From: Thunnus maccoyii
Taxonomy: Eukaryota > Chordata > Actinopteri > Scombriformes > Scombridae
DNA: 64,000 nucleotides
Direction: 5' to 3'
NCBI RefSeq assembly: GCF_910596095.1
Contig: NC_056539.1
Location: 11,225,501 to 11,289,500, forward strand
The translations under genes were made by a program, and so were the position numbers. The notes under the pieces were generated by a model. That model saw only the letters and a program-made list of their open reading frames with translations, did not search any database and had not been told where the DNA came from. Positions 34,351-52,450 of the stretch are shown in pieces; the stretch's first letter is position 1; each line of letters begins with the position of its first letter.

Positions 34351-36874
34351 AGACAAGGAAGAGTATTTTTCACTTGGGTACAGTTAGATTATGGCTCAGC
34401 TAACCACATGCGCTCTGCACCCTTCTCCCTCCCCCAACCATGGCACCACCTCAGCTGGGTCCCTGCCCCCACTCCTAGCCTGGTGAGCACAGATTAGCAT
34501 AGGTAGTCTGATCTTGTTTCTATTTAGACGATATCCCAAAGGAAAAGAAATGTACTCTTAGATAGCCTGAAATTATTTTGTAATTAAAAAAAACATATTT
34601 TATAAGATGGATATGACATAGGATACAACATAAAGAAAGCAGTCGCAGTAATCTTTATGGTGAGTAGTAAGTAATCACCCTGAATTGAAGATAATCATCG
34701 CCTGACTGTATCTTCCAGTACGATAATTGGCAGTTTGAGCGATTAATTCGGTATTACAAGGGCCATGGCCCCTTAGCCACACAAGAAACAGAGTTGTCGC
34801 TCTGCTGTCTTTTATTGGGCAATAATAATCCATACTTGTATTGCTTTTATTGGACAGTATAATTGTTGTTTCCCCTCTCATTGAACCCAAAGGACACAGT
34901 TGAAAAGCCTCGGTTTTTTAAAATGGCTGTTAATGTGTTGGCTGGCTGGGTCCAGTCCCAGTGGGGAGATCATTACAGCGCTGGAGATGAGAGGCTTGCA
35001 CGCAACCTGAGGGGACGAGTCTTTACCATTGATCTGCTCTCTATGAACTAGCGGACACAATAGGAGACGGACTGAGAATAAAACCTATAGTGTCAGGCCA
35101 GGTCACAAGATTTCCATTTGCTTTCAGGCAAGTGCATCTTATCCTGCCGCATAATATACAGGGATGGGAGATTTACTTCATGCACCCTATTTTATAGACA
35201 AGAAGACTGATGTTAGCCTTTGCAGCCCTCATGGAGAAATGCAATTGTATTAAATATATTGATTTACACAAGCCTGCTTTGAGGCAGTTACAGTGCAGGA
35301 TAGCAAACAGGGCAGTAGAGATATGTTCCCACTCTCAGTCCGTAACTCCCTCATCCTTTGTTTTTGGCTGGACCGGTCACGGACCAGCCCTGTAACCCTG
35401 AATGTCTGTCACTGAGTGATGAAGTTAAACCATTGGTTGGCTGACCCTGTGTCGGAGTTTCCCCGTTCTTTTCCCCTCCATTTCAATTATGTCCTCAGGG
35501 GGCGTTAACAGCAGAGCGCCTGAGCGTAGTCCTGAAATAGCCTAAGTTCTAAAAACACACATTTACCGACCGAAGCGTCTCACATGGAGGCTCCGCCACT
35601 GACAGGAGCACCAACCCTCAGATACAAAGAGACGCAACGGATCCTTTTTACTAGACTGCACGGCAGCTAGCAGCTAGTTAGCATGGCTAATATCTTCCGT
35701 GCCGTGCTGTGTGTAGCCCATAGACTGTATAAAAATAAGGTGTAGCCAGGGTGTTTGCTGTTTAACAGCGCTGTGTTTATGGTGTTTGTGTGTGCTGAAA
35801 GACCTCACAGCGCAGATATAAAGTCACACAGCTGACGGACTGTTAGCCTAGCATGCTAATCCTATGTAAACATATGGGTGAGACCATACGTTTAGAGACA
35901 TCCACAGATAGAAACAGATGAAAGCAGGGGGAGTTAAGAGATAATTAGAGTAGTCAAAATTAAAATAAGTTCTCTTGCAAATCAAACATCCCAAGATATG
36001 AGTGGAGAGTATTGTACTCAAACTTTGCCTAACGATGTCATGTGATATACTACTTCAGTACACTTTAACAACAAATATTCCTGGGACCACTACAGAAAAT
36101 TGCCGATGAGCATTTGATATCCAGGAATTCACATTATAGATCCTACCACTGACTATCCCTGTAACAAATTGGCCACAATTACGCACACTGACCATACATG
36201 GTCCAGCCATATACTAGGTTTTGATCTAGCCTTGTTTCTTTATCTAAGATCTGCTCTGCCCTTAGGCCTTATTATTCTGGAGGAAACGAGAGGGACGTGC
36301 ATCTAATCCTCCTTCAAAGTCTCCTGAGAGGAACAGGCACAGATCACTAATCACTGGCTGTGTCTTGTACTCTCTTGCTCAGCTCTTGTCATTTTTGTAG
36401 CTGTTGTAGAGAATGCATTTTTATGTCAAAGTGATGTGTCTTCATTAGGTTACACTGGCATACAATATGCTCTGTGATGTAGAGAATGTTTGTTTGGTGT
36501 GTCACCAACATTATGCAGATGTATGAATGTCTGGTAATAACTGTAGGCTGTTCACAAAGTTCATGGTTTGGTTTGAACACAGTTTTTGGATTGTCTTAAA
36601 AAATTTGCTCTAACTTGGTTACAAAATTATATGCACATATTGGTATTGGCTTAAAATACAGTTATTGGTTGGTCTTCACTGTTAAGGGCTGTAGAGTAAA
36701 TATTAAGGTTATGATTAGGAATTTGTTTATGTCACTGGTTTGCACAATATGAGGTTTATATGAGATTACAAGAGGGGTTTATCGCAGTGGGATGCATCCT
36801 GATGTTGGTATGCAACACATACTCACTGGTCAATCACTTTTGCTGAGAAGCTACACCTAATAACAGCTAAAAAG

Positions 36875-36918
36875 AAGCATTTTCACTGAGGATTTCCCCA
36901 TCCTCAGTGAAAATGATT
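36875..36918. repeat. 44-bp near-perfect palindrome
   Basis: Arms of 20 bp (centred on CATTTTCACTGAGGAT and its exact reverse complement, 36878-36893 and 36900-36915) with a single mismatch towards the outside and a 6-base loop TTCCCC. Confidence 0.9.
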
Positions 36919-37508
36919 CATGTCCATGTTCCTGATTTTTAAAGCTGATCATCTGTGTCTGCATTTTGAAATTTCTTAGCCCAGCGTCAAGAGTCCATGG
37001 GCTACATGTGTAGCGTACATCAGAGAGTTGCAATGTGACAAGACTGGCAGGCTTGGTACTCAGACATGGATACTGGAGTGGAGGTAGATCAGGGATTGTG
37101 GGCAGTTAAAGGCAGAGCTGATCCTGAAAGAGAACTGCTGCTCTAGGTTGCTGAGTCCTAGGCAGCAGGGTTTGGGGCACTAGTTCCCTCCAGGCATCTC
37201 CTGATGGACTTGCTGATGGACAAGTTGGACTTGTTTGTTAAATTATAGTGTCAGTTTCAGTTGGTTTTACACGGTGGATGGATGGAGCTCGGGAAGCATC
37301 TAAACCGCCAGGAATTCTACTAGCACTGATTGATTCAGGATATTTTCTCAGGTGATTTGCCATAGAATACAAATTTCTGATCTGATCTTTGGAAACGAAT
37401 TGGTTTATACAAGTGAAAGCAAAGGATGCTGTATAAAAAATAATGTCCCTTTTGAGATGATCTTTTGGAAGACATACTGGTTTTCAAATCCTGAGATCCA
37501 GCAGTTTG

Positions 37509-37559
37509 ACATTAAGATGGAGACAAAACTACTTTCTAGTTTTGACTCCATCTTAATGT
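37509..37559. repeat. 51-bp near-perfect palindrome
   Basis: Arms 37509-37531 and 37537-37559 are reverse complements over 23 bp with one mismatch, separated by the 5-base loop CTTTC. Confidence 0.9.
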
Positions 37560-38049
37560 GTTTTCATTGTGGCTCCTGTGTTATATGTGGTTGTCTCTAT
37601 GTCACTGCTCATCACAAACGGCTCTGAGCAGTGTCTCAGTGCAACACTATCTCAGCCCCTGATGGCTTCAAGTATTGATGCCATGTTTTCTCTGCCTTCC
37701 AACCTTCTCAGGTGTCACTGTGAATGACAAGGCACAGATAAACTCTTATGTTCGATGGCTAGGCTCAGATAGGCTCCCATATAATGAAGATGCTCTTAGT
37801 TTAAGTCTCCTATAACCCGGAGGTTGTGAATGACCTCATATCACACAACAAGCCTTCAGGGCTTATATAGAAACCAAGGCACGGAATAGAAAATGGGCTC
37901 CAGTGAGTGGCGGTGCTTCACTGAAAGCCTAGTGAGATGGAGTGTGATGCAACAATGAGAACTAGTACACACATCCCTCTCAGTCAGTCTCGAGTGAGCA
38001 CATTATACTCATAGCTTACAACATATGCATACACAACAAAATGTATTTG

Positions 38050-38067
38050 CCCCCCCCCCCCCCCCCC
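38050..38067. repeat. homopolymer of 18 C
   Basis: Uninterrupted C run in gatad2a intron 1. The length in the assembly may be unreliable. Confidence 0.9.
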
Positions 38068-40987
38068 GTTGCTCAGCAGCAGTGCATCCAGCACATAAAA
38101 CGTTGGATTCATTATGTCAGCCATCTCTTTTGGGACAAAGGTAGCCACGTGTCTCTAGACCTGAAACTAGCAACAACAGCAGTCCTAGTGACAGGCAGAT
38201 CTGACGCTGTGTCGTCTCAAGGGGTTACAGTCTTCATGTACCTGACACGGTTCACCACCAAACTGTTACACACTTTTAATTTACACTCATTATTTCTACA
38301 GTCATACAGGATAGACTATGGTTTTTGAAACACTGTGTGTGGTATATGGGAATGCACACATACACACCCACATGCAAGCTGTCATCCCTGGCAGATAGAT
38401 AGTCTTTGTGTGCAGGGATGGTACAGCAGGGCACATCTGTCCTTGTTGTGTACCCGAGCAGAGTGCATTTTAGGCTCCGTGCTCTCGTATGCAAACTCAG
38501 ACCTGAATGTTTTAGCAGTGTTGTAGTTATTTTGCTTTGAACGTTTTGCTTGGTTTAGTTTTTGCTAGCATCTCAGCTCAACATCTTGCAAAGTGTTATG
38601 GATGCTTGTGTCTTATATCTAATAAAAAATGGAAGTTGGCTGAATAAACAGATGTAAATTGTTATAACAACTGCAGCAACAAACTGCAGCTTCACTGCAG
38701 ACAGTAATTTGTTGAATTTGTGGAAAAGCAGTTTCCCATTCCCAACTTACATTGATTTATTATTTCAATACTTTGCTTTTCAGACAACAGACTCATAGTG
38801 GGGTTTTTTTTTGTATATGTTAGAGTCCTATTGTGAACTATCTTGGTGTTGGATAGCAGAGGAAACACTCTTAAGATGTTTATTATATCCGGTAATATGA
38901 TTGTAGAGAATCCAATATCATGAAAGGTAGGTTTTGGTTGACAGACTTTTTATGTCTGTCAGCCGCTGTTGATTCACCACCCTCCTGTTGTCTGGTAGAC
39001 ATGTTTTGGAATGTCTGAAGACGACATCATTTTCTCCTCCTCTCTCCCTCCCTTTCACAACGTGTAGGACGTGTCTGTGGTCTCCCTGTCTCTCTCCCTC
39101 CCTTCTGCCACTCCGTCTCTCCAGGGGTTAAACCTGCGCCTTCTCTCAATCGGAGACCAGTTTGAACCGGTTTTCAGGGAAGCACTTTTTGTCTCTCGTG
39201 GAATCTTGGGATAGGGTCATGCGGAGCTGTGATGATGTCACGTTGGACTAGAAAGACCTTGAGTCAGCTTTCTGAATCAGAAATACAAGATGGTGTATAT
39301 GCATACACGCAGTTAGTTTCAGCCCGAAAGATCAATTAATCATCATGTCAGAATCTTAACGTGTGCAGATATTCATGCGCTCATCCTCGTGCGCAATGGT
39401 TATATGCAACATCACAGTTTTATATTTATTATAAAATGTTCATTGAAGAGTCTGCAAGTGCCTATTCCATAATGAGTGCATGGCCTACATTGGTGTGAAT
39501 GTTGCACAGTGTAGTTGCTATTTTTCTGCTGTGTAATAGGTTTTCCCAGAAAGCTAAGTGGGTCTCGTCATCCTGCGCTGTTACTGTACTGAGTGATATT
39601 TGGGTCAGCATCTGGGGCACTGGCAGTTAGGACAGGAGACGCCTGTACACCTCAGAGTCATCCCTTTTATACAGCTGGAAATATGGAACATTGTACATTT
39701 TCATACAATTGACTCCAAAGCATTGTCAAATCAAAAATGTTGCTCGTTATTTCCCACAGAAACCTGGAGTTACATTAATATAGTTAGGTTTTGTTTTGTA
39801 AGACCAGTGAACGTCAGCGTTCAAGATGAAACAAACACACTTCGGGGCACTCTGCTATCCTTTTTGTACTGGTGGAACTGGTACTACTTCATATTTCAGG
39901 TAATTACCAGTGCAGGATTTGGCTGTGTAATTCTTCTCAACTCTGGCATAATGCAGTGGCAGTGAGTGGAATAAAATGTAATGAAAGATACTTGAAATGA
40001 GGAGACACTGCCATTCACATAGTGTAGGTGGCATTGATTGAGAGCTTTTTTTTTTTCTTTTTTGAAGTATCTTGCATTTGAATTTATTAAATGTCTACCT
40101 TTGTGACACTGTAGATTCATGTTAGATTTAGTAGGTCAGCTTCCTCAGTCACTTTATCGGCACTTGTTGTTACCTCTGAGACCCAGTGACAAGAAGGGTC
40201 AGTGATCTCTGCAGAGCTTACACCTTGAACTGCTGTCATCCAGTACTATTGTCTCTTTTAAATCAAATTGAGGCAGTTTCAGCATTTTGTATTCTCTGCC
40301 ATGGGTGCTCCCTATTGTTTACTGCAGGCAGAGTAATCTTACCTCACATAAGGTAACTCTACTAACCATTTACTTCACATGATGTACAGGACTGCTGCTT
40401 CCTCGCTGGACCTTTACTTGTCCTTGCTAGCTCCAAATCAGATTAAAGGGTATCCTGTACTGGCATTGGAAGTACTGGCCATGGTAGATGATGAAGTATT
40501 TTTCTTAAAATAAAACTTGTTTACTGCCCTCCTAATAGCACAACATGCATTACTGTGTGGTTGTTATGGTAACATACTGTACTTCATGGGCAAAAGAAGA
40601 GAGGCAGTTCTACAAGGCGACAAGATACACAATACTCATAGAAACCTGCAGACTAATGTAATTTAGAGAATCCAATGATAAAGTTTGCAGTACAATGCCA
40701 TTAAATCATAAAAAATGCAATTCAGTTTAAATGTTGCTTTGGTTAAACCAGCACTGTTTGCTCAGCTAAGAACAACTTCTGCCAGGTAAACGATGTTATA
40801 TTATCTTACAGTGAGACCTTGATCAAGGTGGTATTGCCCAAACCTGTAACCTGCTGTGTATTGTAAATGCATGCATAGTCAAAGGTTTAAGCATTTTAAT
40901 TTTTGTCAGTGGTTGTTTTCTGTCTTGTAAATTTATTTCCACGGTTGGTAACAGTTTCCCTCTTGTCTCCCCAGGGTGAGAGCAGCC

Positions 40988-47826
<6,839 letters not shown>

Positions 47827-50424
47827 TGCAATCTTTCTTCCTACTGACACCATAACTATTACCCCTCTTAATATCAATAACAGCCATTCTCATTATCATT
47901 CTAATCCTTTCTATGGACTTAATCCCTCTGGCCGAAACTGTGCAGGGGAGAATCAACCTTTTTTTTTTTTTCTTTTTTTTTTTGGTGGGACTTCTTTCCC
48001 AGATCTTTCTGCTACCATCTTCCTCAACTGAATTGGAGTTGTCCTGAGACAGCAGGAGTATTTGGGATACAAGGAATATATCAAATACAGTTTGGGTACT
48101 TTTGTGAGGGTGACAGGCGTGTACAATTTTATAAACTTCTCCAGTGACGTTGCCTCTCCCTCCCTGTATATTGGTTGTACCTCCCAGTTGCACCGAGAGG
48201 GAGTCGCCACAAAATCCCCGAGTTCCCCTGCCTCTGGAGTTGGCAGGGAAAAAATAATAATTACTATTATACACAATAAAATATTCGCCTTACGTCCTAC
48301 CCCTCTCCAGTCTGAGCCAATCAGACTTAGGCCCACGTGGTGGCCGAACCGAACTTTACTGAAGACCTCATCACAGGGATTGTGGTTGAGCTTCGAGGAC
48401 CATCCACGAAATAATAAGAACTGCTTCAGCTTTGCAAAAATGAATAAAATAAAAAAAATAAAATAAAAAAAGGACTGTAAAAAAATGATCTCTATCTGCA
48501 CACAGACTGCCTCTTCTCTCTAACCTACAGCGTGTATAGCAGAGAAGCTGATGTGTGTTGGATTATTTTGTATGGCTGAATGTTAGGATTTTGTCTTTTC
48601 TTCTGTAAGTCATATACTGTGTTTGGAATATTGTGCTCCCTGATACTTTGGAAGTGGCCTCTTGTCGAGGTCTGAATTTACAGGCTAATGTTACTGTTGA
48701 GGTGGTTTTACATCTGCTGGGTTCCATGTTGTGGCCTACTGTTAAATACTTTGTTTTTTCTAAGATGAAGAGGAAGAATAAAGATAAAGGTTTCACTGAC
48801 TAATGTAAAAACAAGGAGCATATGTTTGGAGGACTATTCTTATTGAATATTGTAAAAACAAACCTTCCAAAGAACTAGTGGAGCCCAAATGGAATCCCTT
48901 CTGCTAGAAGGTTTCTAGTTTATCTGAACCCTCTCTGGATATAAACATGAATTCATGCTGAACTGAGGGGGGTGTAAGGAATGTCATATTTTTGACATTG
49001 TTTTGCTTTTAGTCATAGGTTGTGGTGCATTATTTTTCTTCTATAGACAAACTGTCTGGGTTTATTTATAGGGTCATGTTAGTAAAGAACATATGCTTCT
49101 GCCCTAAGTTTGAATGGAACTCAACTTAATTATTTGTTTTCTCTTGTGTGTCCAGTGGCTCCCACTCACCCTACGATTGGTCTAAGAGAAGCTGGACAGC
49201 TTTCAGAATGTAGTTATGCAAAAACCCCTATAGCAACAAATGACATGAATTTCTTAGTCTTTAACATTAAGGTGTGTATGATTTAGGTCAAGTCCTTGGA
49301 TTGAGCTAACTATGCCTTTCACATGAGCTATAGTGCATTTTTATCAGGTTGCAGCAGCACAGGATAAGCTAGTGAAGTACAACAAGTCCTACATTTAACA
49401 GGGGAATTCCCATTGCTCATGGAATTCAGTTATTTAACAACCATGTGCTGTCTTCTTTCATTTCAGTCTCTGGGGTGGTCTAGTTTCTTTAACCCTACCA
49501 CTCAGCAAATTGCTTTATTGAAGTGTTTCTTTGGCTTATTGGTAAATGTCAATACATTAAAAAAATATTAAAATATTGCTTCTGAATTTAACCAGTAAAA
49601 AAGGGTAAATTGTTCATGCATATTTCTAATCTGGGTGTTTTGTAAGCATTATGTGTAAAAAAACAAACAAACTGTCAAAACAGGCCCGACCACCCCAGCA
49701 GTTACTTGTCAATATACTGTATCTGTCCATTTTCCTCCTTTTCACAATCAAACAATAACATTGGTGACGCCATCACATTGTAATTAGGAACCTGCAGCCC
49801 TGTTGTCTCGCTTTTGATTTCATAATACATCCATGATGTGATAATCTAATGCGATATTGTAAGGATGTGTGTCCTTGTTGAACCACAGTGTACTCTTCTT
49901 TAGCTCACTGAACATTGTCAGGCTCCATATAAAAAAAAAAGAAAAAAAGAAAAATGGTGCACTGAGCCTTAGTTGAAGTGTATCCCTCTATCCTGGGGTA
50001 TCATCACTGTACACCTGGGTTTCATTTAGGATGGTGCAACATACAGTATGTACATTGCTGATAGAAATACAAGCATACAAGATTAATTTAAATGGCTCAA
50101 CATTTTTGTATTTCTGTCTCAAAGTAGCATCAGAGATATTCCAGGTTGTCTGTACATTCCTGACAGGCAGAAAGGTAGCAGCCTTGTGGATGCAAAATAA
50201 ACAATCTGGAATGAGCCCATCATTTTGTGCCCTGCTAAGTGTAACCCTTTGCTGTCCTGACTACTGCCTGCTGCTGCTGTTTGACAACAATATCACCATT
50301 CCGTTTGTTTTGGGGGTCGAAGCGCTGCTGAACTCAGTGCCGCCCAAATGGAAAAGAAAAAAGATGTATGAGAAATATGTTTGTTTTTTTGGATTTTTTT
50401 TCTGCTCTATCAAATAATAATAAA
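47827..50424 (+). other. gatad2a: gatad2a 3' UTR
   Basis: Sequence 3' of the stop codon with AATAAA hexamers at 48777-48782 and 50419-50424, suggesting short and long 3' ends. T-rich and A-rich runs produce the long but low-complexity open frames on both strands at 47,795-48,501. I see no coding evidence there. Confidence 0.6.
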
Positions 50425-52382
50425 ACTAATTTTAACCCCTCTTTTATGGCTGGTTTGTCTTCATTAAATTTTAAACATAAAGCAATATTTGTGCACTGGC
50501 CTTTGAGGCAATCTCTGGTTTTAATGTAAATTAATGAGTTCCAGAGAGATAATAATCATTGCAAGGCTTTTGTGGGAGTTGCTTGGATCGCTTTTGTTGT
50601 TTCTTCCCCCCCGCACACGAGCATCTGCATATCACGAGTCAGTGTACACAGAAAGCCCTGCTAGCCCGTTCTAGTGGTTATCACCACCAGTCTGTAAAGC
50701 CGTAAAAAACAATCGTAAAAGATAACCACTGAGTAACCACAGGGTGTAGCACTCTCATTGATTCACTGACTGTGAAATAGTAATTTCAAAATATTTCATG
50801 AACAGGCCTGACTATTTACTTTCATTTTTATTCTGCTGGGGTTTTGATTAATCACTTCAAACCCATGAAAACACAAGGTCACAGCTCTCCCTTTTTTAAA
50901 ATGTGGCTTACATTTGTTGCACATTGAATACAACCTTTTTTTAAAGTCATCAGTGGCTCTTACTTTTAACACTTGATTACAAAGGTGCAATATAGTACAT
51001 TGAATGGATTTAACATCTGTGTTTTTCATGAACACAAAATATCTTCATGTCTTTATCTCTCAATGATTAGCTTTCATTCAAAAGTCCCCCCCTCCTTTTT
51101 TTAGGCCTTTCCAATACAGAAATTTCACGACCTTATCAGCTTGTTTAAAGCGATTCTCTTGCTTTAAGCTGCAATATTCATTTGTGACCTCTAGATGGCA
51201 GAGTACACCAACATTCCATCACAGCTCTGTTTGTCCTTTCACAAATTTAATCTCCTGACAGGTACATTTGTATAATCAGGTAGAAAAAGAATTACTTAAT
51301 GCTTGATTTTTTTTTTCTCCTTAATGTCGAATGTGAGCTCACAGTCCAAGTCTGTCGGTTTAGCTGTCTGGAATAGTGAAGTCTGAGTAAACTGGAGAGA
51401 GAAAGAGAGAGAGAGACCTTTATAGAAGAAAGTGAGCTATTGTTTATTACCACGACCCACTTATGAGCTCCATTCCTTGGCAGCCAAAGGTTCTCCCCGT
51501 GATACGAGTGCACATGTCCTTTGTGTGTGTGCATTTGTGCGTATATGTTAGTGTGTTATACTGTATATTTATATTATAACGATAGAGAATGTTTTTCTTT
51601 TTTCAGGTTTTCCTCAGCTGCCCTAAATCCATATGATCATTCTGCATGCATCACAGTCCATCCAGAGTCATTGCAGTCCCATTATTTATTCTGGAACTGC
51701 AAAATGCTGCCATGTATCCACTCAGGTAGTATAGTGTTATTATCTCAGTTTAGGTAGTGGGCTTCATTTACCTCCCACCATCATATAAAAGGTGTTACTG
51801 TTTGTTATTCAGTGAGCAGTCAAGTGTTTCCTCATTCTGATGCCTGCTCTAGATTCTACATCAAGGGATCCTTTTGCCACCAAGGAGTATGCGTGAGCGT
51901 GTGTGTGTGTGTTTGTGTGAATTTGAGGAAGGGGAGAAAGGGGGGTGGGGGGTTGCACCCTGGATGACTGAACAGCTATGAACACGGCAGCCTGAGCCAA
52001 TCAGCCGGCGAGCACCATGCCTCCTGATTCTTAATTGGCTGGCTTTCCCTGTGAGCGCAGCTGATACACAGAGCCAGCTGGTTTTATCAGAGAATGAGCT
52101 GGGGCCACAGTGGGAAAGAGACAGGGAGGAGAGGCAGAGATACAGAGGCAAGATTCAGAGTGTGTAGCAGCCAGTAATTACCTTCCAGCGTCTGAACCAA
52201 TCAAGAGCCGAAGAGTGATACAGAGAGAGGAAGCCCATTGAGATTCTCAGTCTATTCCCAGGCAAAGAGGTAGGCAGTGTGTTTATTGAATTAGAATCAG
52301 AGAGAACGAACAGAACGGTTTTCTCTGGAGTGGCACAGCTCATCCTTTCTCACATTTGCCGAGTTGTGCTGGGTGAAAACAG
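50425..52382. other. intergenic region before the candidate exon
   Basis: AT-rich at first, then a GC-richer, GA-rich stretch at 51,950-52,350 that would be the promoter and 5' UTR of the candidate gene downstream. A short GA tract lies at about 51,395-51,417. No supported exon. Confidence 0.45.
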
Positions 52383-52450
52383 ATGGACAAGATGAACCAC
52401 AGCTCAGCTGAGGCGGAGGCTGAAACCATAGAACCACTGCGCTACCTCAG
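52383..52450 (+). CDS. candidate first coding exon of an unidentified gene
   Basis: An ATG preceded two codons earlier by an in-frame TGA opens a 22-codon exon, MDKMNHSSAEAEAETIEPLR and on to YL, ending in CTCAG|GTAAGC, a consensus donor, in phase 2. The in-frame stop fixes the start if the exon is real. The sequence is acidic and hydrophilic, with no signal peptide. I do not recognise the protein. No matching second exon is apparent in the following 11.5 kb, so the gene would have a long first intron and continue beyond the window. It could also be a chance exon-like sequence. Confidence 0.4.

Larger units (their letters stand above)
25032..40974 (+). other. gatad2a: gatad2a intron 1, 15.9 kb
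   Basis: Inferred intron between the 5' UTR exon and the first coding exon, ending in a good acceptor (TCTTGTCTCCCCAG). It holds a nested transposon cluster (27,921-31,269), two more MITE-like insertions (31,326-31,462 and 33,462-33,629), a polypurine/G-run block (34,250-34,350), two palindromes (36,875-36,918 and 37,509-37,559), an 18-base C run (38,050-38,067), and a GC-richer island around 35,480-35,900. None of the open frames here is supported apart from the decayed transposase pieces. Confidence 0.5.

Noticed and set aside
36875..37559. Palindromes as microRNA precursors
   Set aside because: Loops of 5-6 bases and arms of 20-23 bp are too short for a Drosha/Dicer-type hairpin.
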